A stretch of 64,000 nt of DNA from Alteromonas_F sp964429915. GTDB taxonomy: Bacteria; Pseudomonadota; Gammaproteobacteria; Enterobacterales; Alteromonadaceae. The stretch is from assembly GCA_964429915.1 (NCBI GenBank), contig CAYSDZ010000003.1, forward strand, positions 103,920-167,919, read 5' to 3'. The translations under genes and the position numbers were made by a program. The notes beneath the pieces were generated by a model, which was given only the letters and a program-made list of their open reading frames with translations, was not told where the DNA came from and searched no databases. The first letter of the stretch is position 1. Every line of letters begins with the position of its first letter. This document shows positions 9,618 through 17,896 of this stretch, piece after piece.

Positions 9618-10790
9618 TTATTTGCCTGTATCTTGCGGCAACGCTACATGCTTTCTAAATTTTTCAAGATGACTTTGCCATGTAAAGTTATCTAAAACAT
9701 GCTGGCGATAGTGTTCTGCTGATTGGGCTGGTTTTGTTAATATCGGAACCAACTGTTCTGCAAGACCATCGACCTTCGAGCAGTCTACAATATGTCCGGT
9801 TACGCCAATATTCATCGTTTCGGCAGTCCCACCTGAATCGCCCGCAATGACTGGCTTTCCGCAAGCTTGCGCTTCAACCAAAACCATCCCGAAACCTTCG
9901 ATATCATTACCAATAGTTCGATTGGGTAAAATGAAATAATCGCATTGCTGATAACAGGCAATTAGTGTTCTGTCATCAAGATCAGATAAAAACTGAACCT
10001 TGTCTTCCAAGCCTAAATCCAACACCGATTGTTGAAGCTGGGTGTCGCACTCTCCGCTACCCACAACCACATACAAGGCATTCGGCACTGACCTAAGCAT
10101 GTCGGGCAAAGCTTGTATTAAAAAATCTTGACCTTTCCTTTGCTGAAGACGACCTACTGTCAGTAGCACAAAGCGATCTTGCCATCCCATTTTTTGGCGA
10201 AAAGACGCATCAGGTTCGCTTATTACAAACCGGTCAACGTCTGCTCCTGGATGTAAAACAATGCATTTTTGTCCTTCATCAAAACCTAAACGCTGAGTCA
10301 GACCTTTGCTATTTTCACTATTACAAATTAGCGAGGTTGCGCGTTTACAGACCTGTTTAACCATCAGCGATTGCTCGCGGCTTGTGGCAGCTGTTTCCAC
10401 ATCTTCACCGTGGATAAAACACCGGTATCTCGTCCCCGTCAGACAGTTAAGCAACCATGCCGTAACACCTTCGTGTATGACTCGCCCACAATGAACCTCA
10501 TCGATGTTGTATTTCTTCACCAATTTCTTGAGCTTCAGTAACGCTTGGAAATAAAATTTCAGGCCTTGAAGACTTTTAAACCCCCACTCGGCACTTTTCA
10601 GAGGAATACGCACAACAGTCGCATCAATCGACTCATCAACGCGTTTCATATCAACAGTTGCATTGATATCGCTAGTGACAATGACAATATCCTTTGCTGG
10701 CAAACGGCGGTATAGCTCCCAAAACCATCTTCCCGACCCTCCTTCTATGGGTGGGAAGTTTTCGGTGAATAAGAGAATTCGCTTACTCAT
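9618..10790 (-). CDS. Glycosyltransferase family 4 (GT-B)
   Basis: GT-B glycosyltransferase of 390 aa. N-terminal LLFTENFPPIEGGSGRWFWE carries the Gly-rich loop of GT4 enzymes. The C-terminal domain has LTVGRLQQRKGQDFLIQAL and the EX7E region EGFGMVLVEAQACGKPVIAG. The start codon overlaps the stop of xrtA by one base (TAATG), so translation is coupled to xrtA. The shared transcript links it to the exosortase A branch of the locus; its specificity cannot be predicted. Confidence 0.87.
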   Translation of the reverse strand: MSKRILLFTENFPPIEGGSGRWFWELYRRLPAKDIVIVTSDINATVDMKRVDESIDATVVRIPLKSAEWGFKSLQGLKFYFQALLKLKKLVKKYNIDEVHCGRVIHEGVTAWLLNCLTGTRYRCFIHGEDVETAATSREQSLMVKQVCKRATSLICNSENSKGLTQRLGFDEGQKCIVLHPGADVDRFVISEPDASFRQKMGWQDRFVLLTVGRLQQRKGQDFLIQALPDMLRSVPNALYVVVGSGECDTQLQQSVLDLGLEDKVQFLSDLDDRTLIACYQQCDYFILPNRTIGNDIEGFGMVLVEAQACGKPVIAGDSGGTAETMNIGVTGHIVDCSKVDGLAEQLVPILTKPAQSAEHYRQHVLDNFTWQSHLEKFRKHVALPQDTGK

Positions 10791-12301
10791 TACATGCGCC
10801 CCTTGCCTATAAGCTCTTCGACCAAAGCACTTAACTGCCGATTCGCATCGTCCAGTCCTTCCGCCCCCTGAGAAACGGGAACACTTGCTATTACTCTTAA
10901 GCCTGCGCTACCTTTCCCTTTTAACACCTGAACGGTTTGATAGAGCTTGGTTTTGGTGTCATCGGTAAACACTTTCCCTTGCACCACATACCATGAAGCG
11001 ACCAAACGCTTTGCGCCTAGAGGGTTACTTATCAGCTTAACCCTTATCTCTGTTGCGGCACCTTGAAAACTCAACACATATTGCTCTATAAGACTCCATT
11101 CCTGTTCGCCGTATAAGCGATGCAAGCCGCTCACTAATTCTCCGTCTTTGCCATTGAACCAAGCTTGGACTACTACCGCAGGCAAAGCACTTACGCTTTT
11201 TTTCGTATAAAAGTGCGCTTTCGTCACTCGTTTCAATTCAGGCTTATAGTCTAAATAATCAGGCGTGTTCAATGGGGTAAAACCTTGAGGCAGAGCAACG
11301 AGTTGTGGCGACTCCAACGCACTTGTGCGTTGCTGCGCGTCAATAAACCGCATCCACGCAAAGCCCAACAAAAACACCACAACAACACTGACAGCCAATG
11401 CATAAGGCACGCTTGCTTTCGATGCCTGTTGCGTGCCTAGCGACGCTTCAACAGGCACTGCCCATTCTGCATCTTTGTCGCGTAACCACTCACCGATTCC
11501 TAGAAGGGTAATTAAAACAAAAGCAAAGAAAAACCAACCATATATAAGGTGATCAGCGCCTACGGCATGCTCCATATCTGACCAATATCCGACCAAAATG
11601 ATCCCGTAAACACGAATGGCGTTTGCCAGAATAGGATAGATGACTGAAAGCGCAAAGAAACCTAATCTCTTCTTTGTACTTTTGAAGTTTAAATAAGCAT
11701 AAAAAGACCCAAACACAATGCTCACAATAAAAAAACTGATCCCTGAACACGCTTCAGCGACTAAAAATCGTCCCTGAGGAATTTCAATGTACAATCCGGA
11801 ACGAAACAAGGGAATACCGGAAAACTTAAGCATGGCAACAGACATATCAGCGGTGACTTCCTGTAGCCACGGAATAAGTTGATCACCAACGGGTATTGAA
11901 AATAAGATAAAACAAAAAGGGAAAAGTAATGCCCAAGCCACTTTATTACCCAACAAGGTCCAACCTAACACTGGCAAAAGGCCAAAAGCAGCGGTGTGCA
12001 TAAACAACTGGATGTCACCGGCATAACCGACCACATACAACAATACGCCTAGTAACAAAAAGGGAAGTCCCAACCAACTTCCCGCAATCGTATTTTGTAA
12101 CCAACGCCCACGTTTTAAGTAAACGAGATAAATTGCGCTAGGTAGAATTAAAAAGCAATGGTTGTAAATCTCATTGCCCCACCATATTCCTATTGCACTC
12201 GCTAAACCTTGGAACGCAAATATTGCCCACGCAATAAAAAAAACACTTGCGGTTATGACGAGGCGTTTGTAAGCATTGAGTGTGTTAGTTAGTTCAGTCA
12301 C
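10790..12301 (-). CDS. xrtA: Exosortase A (EpsH-type) with C-terminal EpsI-like domain
   Basis: Integral-membrane cysteine transpeptidase/protease that recognises PEP-CTERM tails. All three catalytic positions are visible: Cys185 in AEACSGIS, Arg230 in NAIRVYG, and His251 in DHLIYGW. About eight membrane segments occupy residues 15-275. After residue 300 a single membrane segment leads into a soluble part (from about 340) resembling EpsI/DUF3485, with VVQAWFNGKDGE and LHRLYGEQEW. The 503 aa length fits such XrtA-EpsI fusions. The GTG start overlaps the deacetylase stop by 8 bp. The chain deacetylase-xrtA-GT4 is a tightly coupled operon. No PEP-CTERM substrate is in the window, so its targets lie elsewhere. 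Confidence 0.93.
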   Translation of the reverse strand: MTELTNTLNAYKRLVITASVFFIAWAIFAFQGLASAIGIWWGNEIYNHCFLILPSAIYLVYLKRGRWLQNTIAGSWLGLPFLLLGVLLYVVGYAGDIQLFMHTAAFGLLPVLGWTLLGNKVAWALLFPFCFILFSIPVGDQLIPWLQEVTADMSVAMLKFSGIPLFRSGLYIEIPQGRFLVAEACSGISFFIVSIVFGSFYAYLNFKSTKKRLGFFALSVIYPILANAIRVYGIILVGYWSDMEHAVGADHLIYGWFFFAFVLITLLGIGEWLRDKDAEWAVPVEASLGTQQASKASVPYALAVSVVVVFLLGFAWMRFIDAQQRTSALESPQLVALPQGFTPLNTPDYLDYKPELKRVTKAHFYTKKSVSALPAVVVQAWFNGKDGELVSGLHRLYGEQEWSLIEQYVLSFQGAATEIRVKLISNPLGAKRLVASWYVVQGKVFTDDTKTKLYQTVQVLKGKGSAGLRVIASVPVSQGAEGLDDANRQLSALVEELIGKGRM

Positions 12302-13145
12302 CGTTTAATCCATAGGCGTCCTGCATTGTACCCCACCGGTAATCACCTAGCAGCTGAGTCAACTTGCCTTCCATGCGTTTTAAATTAATGTAGTGGCGTA
12401 CTTTAGATTTGAACGACGCGTCTTTGATGACAGGCTGCTCTGCATCAATTTCCCAAGGGTGAAAATAAAAACTGTATGGCGCATCGTTTTGCTTTAGATA
12501 AGTTTCAATTCGACGCTTCGATAGCCAATAAGGATAGAGTCGGAAATACCCCCCCCCACCGATGCCTACGTTTTTCCCCTTGTTAACGATAGTGGGTATA
12601 GGTAGCTCAACAATGCCTTCTGGCCTTTTGTATTTGAAACGTGGCCAATTGGGTACGCCGTATAAGTCGTGTTGAATAGGATATGTACTCGAAGAATATT
12701 CAAATCCTGCGTCGACCAATAATTGATATACCCATTGATTATTTTCGTTGACCGAAAAACTAGGCGCCCGATAACCAACAACACGAGTACCTGCTAAGTC
12801 TTCTAGTATCGCCTTGCTAGTTTCGATATCTTCTTTAGCTTCCTGCTCCGTCATTGAAGTAAGACGCTTATGAGCAACACCATGGCTCGCGAGTTCATGT
12901 CCGTCTGCAACAATACGTTTGATTAAATTAGGACAGCGCTGCGCCACCCATGCAAGGGTAAAAAACGTTGACTTCACCTCATGTTCAGCAAACAAGTCAA
13001 GCAGCCTGTGGGTGTTTTTTTCTACGCGCAATTCAATCGAATCCCACTTGGATGCAGAAAGCACATCTTCGAACGCAGAGACTTGAAAATAGTCTTCAAC
13101 GTCTACCGTCATTGCATTTATACGTGTATCGGAATTTGCAGTCAC
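12294..13145 (-). CDS. XrtA-system polysaccharide deacetylase (DUF3473/TIGR03006-type)
   Basis: Metal-dependent carbohydrate esterase 4 deacetylase. The NodB-fold starts with AMTVDVEDYFQVSAFED, whose DVED contains the catalytic/metal Asp, followed by STFFTLAW and the metal His pair in HELASHGVAHK. RAPSFSV and the C-terminal FYFHPWEID are the signature of the exosortase-associated DUF3473 group. The frame opens at a GTG (13145); an ATG 11 codons in (13112) would also give a complete domain. It lies between the priming transferase (6 bp upstream) and xrtA (8 bp overlap). It probably removes N-acetyl groups from the exported polymer. Confidence 0.92.
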   Translation of the reverse strand: MTANSDTRINAMTVDVEDYFQVSAFEDVLSASKWDSIELRVEKNTHRLLDLFAEHEVKSTFFTLAWVAQRCPNLIKRIVADGHELASHGVAHKRLTSMTEQEAKEDIETSKAILEDLAGTRVVGYRAPSFSVNENNQWVYQLLVDAGFEYSSSTYPIQHDLYGVPNWPRFKYKRPEGIVELPIPTIVNKGKNVGIGGGGYFRLYPYWLSKRRIETYLKQNDAPYSFYFHPWEIDAEQPVIKDASFKSKVRHYINLKRMEGKLTQLLGDYRWGTMQDAYGLNGD

Positions 13146-13151
13146 AATGAT

Positions 13152-14564
13152 TTACCGCCCTTTTCCAAAAATCACTACTTCAACGGTTCGGATTAAAATT
13201 AAAAGATCTAACAGTAAACTTTGATGTTTTACATAGTACAAATCGAACTTTAATTTTTCCATTGAATCTTCAACACTTGCACCGTAGGGATAATTCAGTT
13301 GTGCCCACCCTGCAAGGCCAGGTTTAACATTGTGCCGTTGGTTATAATAAGGAATTTCACTCACGAGTTTTTCAACAAACTCTGGACGTTCGGGACGAGG
13401 CCCAATTAATGACATTTCACCTTTGAAGATATTTAACAATTGGGGCAGCTCATCGAGTCGATATTTGCGGATAAAGTGTCCAATTCGCGTCACTCTATTA
13501 TCACCTTTGGTCGCCCATTTTGCTCCGTCTTTCTCTGCATCCGGACGCATGCTACGGAATTTTATAATTTTAAATAGGCGCCCGTTTAGCCCTACTCTCT
13601 CCTGTTTATAAAACACCGAGGTTTTAGTGCGCCTGCCGTCATCAAGGTAAATAACAACAGCTGTCATCAGCATAAACGGCCATACAAAAAACAAGACAAA
13701 AAGTGCAAATAGAGCGTTGAGAGAATAGTCGATGGCGTCTCGTAAATAATTTTGAGTTTGGAAACCATTGCTGTAAATAACCCAGCTTGGATACATTAAA
13801 TTCACTACAATTTGACCAGTTTCACGTTCCATAAAATCTAGCAAGTCGGTGACATTCACGCCGCGTAAACGACATTCAAACAACACATCGATGGGCAAAG
13901 TTCCTCTTCTTTGGTCACAAGCAATAATGACTTCTTCAATCTCGTTTTCTGACACAAATTGCTGTAGGTTTTGCGCGATATTTAAATGGATCAGCTTTTC
14001 GTTGCGAATTCCGTCTTCTCTATTGTCACCTGGCACTGGAATAAAACCCACCAAGTCAAAAGCAATACGATCGACGTCTCTACGCATGCGCTTTTCAATA
14101 ATAGACGCTCGCTCGCCAGCCCCTAAAACTACAATGCGTACTTTGCCAAGCCCTAGCAGACCGAGTCGATTAGTGAAATAGCGAAAGAAAATTAACGCCA
14201 CGATCACACTTACCATTGCTACAGGCAGGTAGTAACCCTGAATTTTGATGGTATGAAAAACCGTTTCTAAAAGAATTTCAGAGACAAAAAAACTAATGCC
14301 CACACTGACGAAAATGCGTCGAATGAGTCCGCGAAACGTTTCTCTAAGTTTGGTTTCGTACAAACCGACAGAGAGAGAGCTAAAAAGAATAACCAGCGTA
14401 ATTGTGGCGATGTTAACCGCCAGCACTTCCAAAGTGGCGACGTTAGTGTAGCCAAACTGCAACATAACAAAGTGGGTAATGTAACAAATATAGGCAATGA
14501 CTATTGCTTCAGTTGCCACCAATACATTAGAACGTTTATTTTGGTTTTTCTTATTAACAGCCAC
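13152..14564 (-). CDS. Undecaprenyl-phosphate sugar phosphotransferase, XrtA-associated (TIGR03013/TIGR03025-type)
   Basis: Priming enzyme that loads the first sugar-1-phosphate onto undecaprenyl phosphate. The N-terminus has four to five membrane segments. The middle is a CoA-binding-like Rossmann domain (VRIVVLGAGERASIIEKR near residues 140-157). After a further membrane segment comes the bacterial sugar transferase domain, with FKIIKFRSMRPDAEKDG, RKYRLDELPQLLNI and SLIGPRPERPEFV. Length 470 aa is normal. GTG start with GGGG about 6 nt upstream. It is first in a minus-strand operon (transferase, deacetylase, xrtA, GT4) and diverges from the export lipoprotein gene. Confidence 0.92.
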   Translation of the reverse strand: MAVNKKNQNKRSNVLVATEAIVIAYICYITHFVMLQFGYTNVATLEVLAVNIATITLVILFSSLSVGLYETKLRETFRGLIRRIFVSVGISFFVSEILLETVFHTIKIQGYYLPVAMVSVIVALIFFRYFTNRLGLLGLGKVRIVVLGAGERASIIEKRMRRDVDRIAFDLVGFIPVPGDNREDGIRNEKLIHLNIAQNLQQFVSENEIEEVIIACDQRRGTLPIDVLFECRLRGVNVTDLLDFMERETGQIVVNLMYPSWVIYSNGFQTQNYLRDAIDYSLNALFALFVLFFVWPFMLMTAVVIYLDDGRRTKTSVFYKQERVGLNGRLFKIIKFRSMRPDAEKDGAKWATKGDNRVTRIGHFIRKYRLDELPQLLNIFKGEMSLIGPRPERPEFVEKLVSEIPYYNQRHNVKPGLAGWAQLNYPYGASVEDSMEKLKFDLYYVKHQSLLLDLLILIRTVEVVIFGKGR

Positions 14565-14616
14565 AGTTAACCCCGCTCGGCTTGATACAATGTAGTCATA
14601 AATCGATGAATTGTAA

Positions 14617-14645
14617 TAGACTACCCAAGGTGTAGGTATTATAGT
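14617..14645 (+). promoter_or_regulatory. Candidate sigma-70 promoter for the export/chain-length operon
   Basis: Within the 150 bp divergent region, TAGACT (14617-14622) and TATAGT (14640-14645) are separated by 17 bp. They match the -35 and -10 consensus at 4/6 and 5/6 positions. Transcription would begin near 14652, giving a leader of about 65 nt before the lipoprotein gene. Found by eye only. Confidence 0.35.
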
Positions 14646-14716
14646 GAATAAAGTTCAAGGATAAATGACTTTATTTTGAAACTTAACAATAATCAATGAG
14701 TGCGGGAACATCTCAC

Positions 14717-15349
14717 ATGAAACGCTTAGACACAGTACTTAAAGTAGCAGCAATTTTGGGTGCAGTAGGCTTTACAGCTTGCTCATCGCTTCCAACCCTA
14801 CCAGAAGCCACAACACGCCCATCGTTAACCACCGATGTAAATAGTTATCAATACCTGATTGGTCCAGGAGACAACCTGACTATCTTTGTATGGCGAAATC
14901 CTGAAATTTCGGGCAACTTTATTGTAAGACCAGATGGCAAAGTAACGACGGCATTGGTTGAAGATATTGATGTGGCAGGTAGAACGCCTACTATGTTGGC
15001 CAGAGAAATCGAAGAAGCGTTGGGTCAATACATCAACAACCCCAGAGTAACGGTGAGTGTTAATAACTTCCGTGGTCCTCTAAGCGAGCAAGTTCGCGTA
15101 ATTGGAGAGGCGACAAACCCTAACGCGATAAACTATACAGAACATATGACCTTACTCGACCTCATGATCGCAGTGGGCGGTTTAACCGAGTTTGCTAATG
15201 GTAATGGAGCAAAGTTGGTTCGAGTTATAGACGGCAAACAACGCTCTTTCGATTTGGACATAGACGACTTAGTACGTGAAGGCGATATAAGAAAGAATAT
15301 CGACATTTTACCCGGCGACATCGTAATCATTCCCGAAGCATGGTTTTAG
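14717..15349 (+). CDS. Outer-membrane polysaccharide export lipoprotein, XrtA-associated (Wza/EpsE-type)
   Basis: Outer-membrane secretin-like export protein. The chosen ATG gives a 21-residue lipoprotein signal ending GFTAC, with the Cys as the lipidation site, and has GGGAA 8 nt upstream. An ATG 21 bp earlier (14696) is the alternative. The Poly_export domain follows (YLIGPGDNLTIFVWRNPEIS, VRPDGKVTTALVEDIDVAGRT), then a SLBB-like domain (VRVIGEATNPNAINY) and the closing ILPGDIVIIPEAWF. At about 210 aa it is shorter than Wza (about 380 aa) but typical of the exosortase-associated family. First of four co-directional genes. Confidence 0.9.
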   Translation: MKRLDTVLKVAAILGAVGFTACSSLPTLPEATTRPSLTTDVNSYQYLIGPGDNLTIFVWRNPEISGNFIVRPDGKVTTALVEDIDVAGRTPTMLAREIEEALGQYINNPRVTVSVNNFRGPLSEQVRVIGEATNPNAINYTEHMTLLDLMIAVGGLTEFANGNGAKLVRVIDGKQRSFDLDIDDLVREGDIRKNIDILPGDIVIIPEAWF

Positions 15350-15386
15350 TTTGAGCAGCCGAGAAGTAAATGGATAATAAAAAATA

Positions 15387-16961
15387 ATGCAGGATTTTCA
15401 GCAAACGCTAAATCAGATTCTCGACTATGTTAAGGGGATCTGGATAAAAAAACGTTACGTGATGATTTGCTCTTGGCTCATTTGTCCAATTGGCTTTTTC
15501 TACGTAGCTTCACTTCCCGATGTTTATCAATCGAAGTCTGTTGTTTTTGTAGACACGCGTTCCGTATTGCAACCCTTGATGGACGGAATTGCGCTGCAAA
15601 CTAACCCACAGTCAGAAATACAAATAATGGCGAGGACCTTGCTAAGCCGCTCTAATGTCGAAAAAATTGCGCGAGAAAGTGATTTAGACATAACAGTGCA
15701 AACTGAGTCGCAGTTTGAAGGTTTAGTCAGCAGGCTGCAAAATAGGATTCAGTTAAAATCGACAGGACGCACCAACATTTATACGATTAGTTACAGCAAC
15801 CCCAGTCCGGCTGTTGCACAAAATGTTGTTCAGGAAACCTTAGACTTATTTGTGGAAGGTTCGCTTGGCAACAACCGCCGAGATAATGACACAGCAGGCC
15901 GATTTTTAAATGAGCAAATCGCTGAATATGAAACTCGTCTCGCTGAAGCTGAACAGCGCCTTGCTGACTTTAAACGTCAATATAACAATATTTTGCCTGT
16001 TCAGGGGTCTTTCTACTCGACACTTTCTTCACAAGCAAGAAATCTAGAGGAAGTACAATTACAAATTCGTCAAACTCAGCAGCAAGTTGAGTCGATGAAA
16101 AAGCAGTTGACCACCGACCCTTCTCAAGTCGATGGATTCAGTGTTAACAACGCGGATGAGCCTGTTCTTAGAACACGCTACGACGATCGAATTCTTGCAT
16201 TGGAAGGAAAAATCGACGAGTTAAGATTACGGTTTACTGACAAGCATCCTGACGTTATTGAAGCCAATAACTTGTTAACCAGTTTAGAAGACGCAAGAGC
16301 GAAAGAAATAGAAGCATTTTTATCCGCCCCCCAAGATGGAAGCGCTCCGCTTAGCGAACTTAATCGGCAGTTAAAATTGGAAATGAGTATCTTACAAGGC
16401 GAAGTAGCTTCACTACAGGTAAAAGAACTCAGTATCAAAAACAAAATGGAAGAACTCGAGTCTAAAATAGACTTGGTCCCGCAAATTGAAGCTGAAGCTG
16501 CGGCCTTAAATAGAGACTACGGAATTACTCAAAACAAATATGAAGAACTCCTTGCTCGAAGAGAAGCGGCTGATCTCTCTAGACGTGCCGATGTATCAGC
16601 AGAGGATTTACAGTTTCGTATTATCGAACCGCCATTATTACCCAATAAGCCATCAGGCCCAAAGCGATTAGTTTTCTATACAGGTGTGCTTATGTTGGGC
16701 TTTGGTGCCGGCATTGCATTAGCCTTTTTAGTCAGCCAGCTTCGCCCAGTGCTGATTCGTGATAGTCAGCTTGTTAGTATGACATCTTACCCAGTGTGGG
16801 GAGTGGTAACGCATTTGGATAAAGCAAAAATCATTAAAAAGAATAGAATTCGTCTGGTTGCTTTCCTCATTTCATCTGGAGGAGTATTTGGCATTTATGC
16901 AGTGCTAGCTGCTGCTGAAGTGTTAAACATTAACCTACTTCAAAGGTTTGCACTACTATGA
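15387..16961 (+). CDS. XrtA-system chain-length determinant protein (Wzz-type, TIGR03007-like)
   Basis: Polysaccharide co-polymerase in the inner membrane that sets polymer length and bridges to the tyrosine kinase. The N-terminal membrane segment lies at about residues 28-48, followed by the Wzz domain (LPDVYQSKSVVFVDTRSVLQ). A long coiled-coil-rich periplasmic region spans about 170-420 (EYETRLAEAEQRLADFKRQY). It ends with PNKPSGPKRL before two C-terminal membrane segments (about 430-450 and 490-510). Length 524 aa fits the family. The stop overlaps the kinase start by 4 bp (ATGA). Confidence 0.92.
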   Translation: MQDFQQTLNQILDYVKGIWIKKRYVMICSWLICPIGFFYVASLPDVYQSKSVVFVDTRSVLQPLMDGIALQTNPQSEIQIMARTLLSRSNVEKIARESDLDITVQTESQFEGLVSRLQNRIQLKSTGRTNIYTISYSNPSPAVAQNVVQETLDLFVEGSLGNNRRDNDTAGRFLNEQIAEYETRLAEAEQRLADFKRQYNNILPVQGSFYSTLSSQARNLEEVQLQIRQTQQQVESMKKQLTTDPSQVDGFSVNNADEPVLRTRYDDRILALEGKIDELRLRFTDKHPDVIEANNLLTSLEDARAKEIEAFLSAPQDGSAPLSELNRQLKLEMSILQGEVASLQVKELSIKNKMEELESKIDLVPQIEAEAAALNRDYGITQNKYEELLARREAADLSRRADVSAEDLQFRIIEPPLLPNKPSGPKRLVFYTGVLMLGFGAGIALAFLVSQLRPVLIRDSQLVSMTSYPVWGVVTHLDKAKIIKKNRIRLVAFLISSGGVFGIYAVLAAAEVLNINLLQRFALL

Positions 16962-17896
16962 ACAATACCATTGAAAAGGCCCTGCAGCGCCAGCGCGAAG
17001 CAGAAGCAAAACAAAAAGCTCAATCGATTGAAACGCAACAATCAGATGAGCCGCAAGAAAATGAAGAGCTTATCGACAGCAACGCAGTTGCGGATAAGCC
17101 AAGTGAGGTAGAAAATACTCAAGCGGTTACTTCAAACGAAGCAGCAAGTAAGGCCAATACAAACGCCCCATTTAATATTGATTTAGTGCGGCTTGAAGCG
17201 AATGGTCATGTTTCGACGCTAAGCCGTAGAAGCCAGATAAATGAAGAATATCGGGAAATAAAGCGCAAATTATTAACCAACGCATTTGGGAAATTGTCGC
17301 TTACCCTTAAAAACAGCAACATCATCATGGTTACCAGTGCCCGACCCTCCGAGGGAAAGACATTTACAGCAGTGAATCTGGCTTTAAGTGTTGCCATAGA
17401 ACAAGATAAGACCGTTCTTCTTGTCGACGCTGATGTACTCAAGCCCAATGTGTGTAATACACTTGGTGTTGAGAAACGCAGAGGGCTGATGGAGTATCTT
17501 CTAGGTGAGGCAGATGACCTTTCTGAGGTTATGTATCACACCAATATCGACAAGCTTAAGATCATTCCATCGGGTAAATCTCATCATTTATCTACCGAAT
17601 TGCTTGCCAGCCAAAAAATGCTTGAAACTGTCGATGAGTTTGCAAACCGCTACCCTGATCGAATCGTTATTTTTGATACCCCGCCGCTTATAGGCATTAA
17701 CGAATCGGCTATTCTTGCAAATTTTGCAGGTCAAGCAGTAGTAGTCACTGAGGAAGGCAAGTCTAAATTAAGTGATATTCGTTTTTCGGTAGAAAGACTC
17801 AATCCCGATATGGCAATCGGCTTCGTAGTAAACAAGTCAGTGAATAACGACGCGCAAGGAACCGGCTACTATGGCTATTACTACGCTGAAAGTTAA
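16958..17896 (+). CDS. XrtA-associated tyrosine autokinase (BY-kinase, TIGR03018-like)
   Basis: Cytoplasmic bacterial tyrosine kinase partner of the chain-length protein. Residues 1-75 are charged and Gln/Glu-rich, predicted disordered. Then come Walker A SARPSEGKT (127-135), Walker A' VLLVDADV (153-160) and Walker B IVIFDTPPL. The extreme C-terminus is a tyrosine cluster, GYYGYYYAES, the expected autophosphorylation tail. The last 26 bp, which encode this tail, are also the 5' end of the next gene. Length 312 aa. Phosphorylation of the tail would control polymerisation/export cycles by analogy with Wzc/CapB. Confidence 0.93.
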   Translation: MNNTIEKALQRQREAEAKQKAQSIETQQSDEPQENEELIDSNAVADKPSEVENTQAVTSNEAASKANTNAPFNIDLVRLEANGHVSTLSRRSQINEEYREIKRKLLTNAFGKLSLTLKNSNIIMVTSARPSEGKTFTAVNLALSVAIEQDKTVLLVDADVLKPNVCNTLGVEKRRGLMEYLLGEADDLSEVMYHTNIDKLKIIPSGKSHHLSTELLASQKMLETVDEFANRYPDRIVIFDTPPLIGINESAILANFAGQAVVVTEEGKSKLSDIRFSVERLNPDMAIGFVVNKSVNNDAQGTGYYGYYYAES

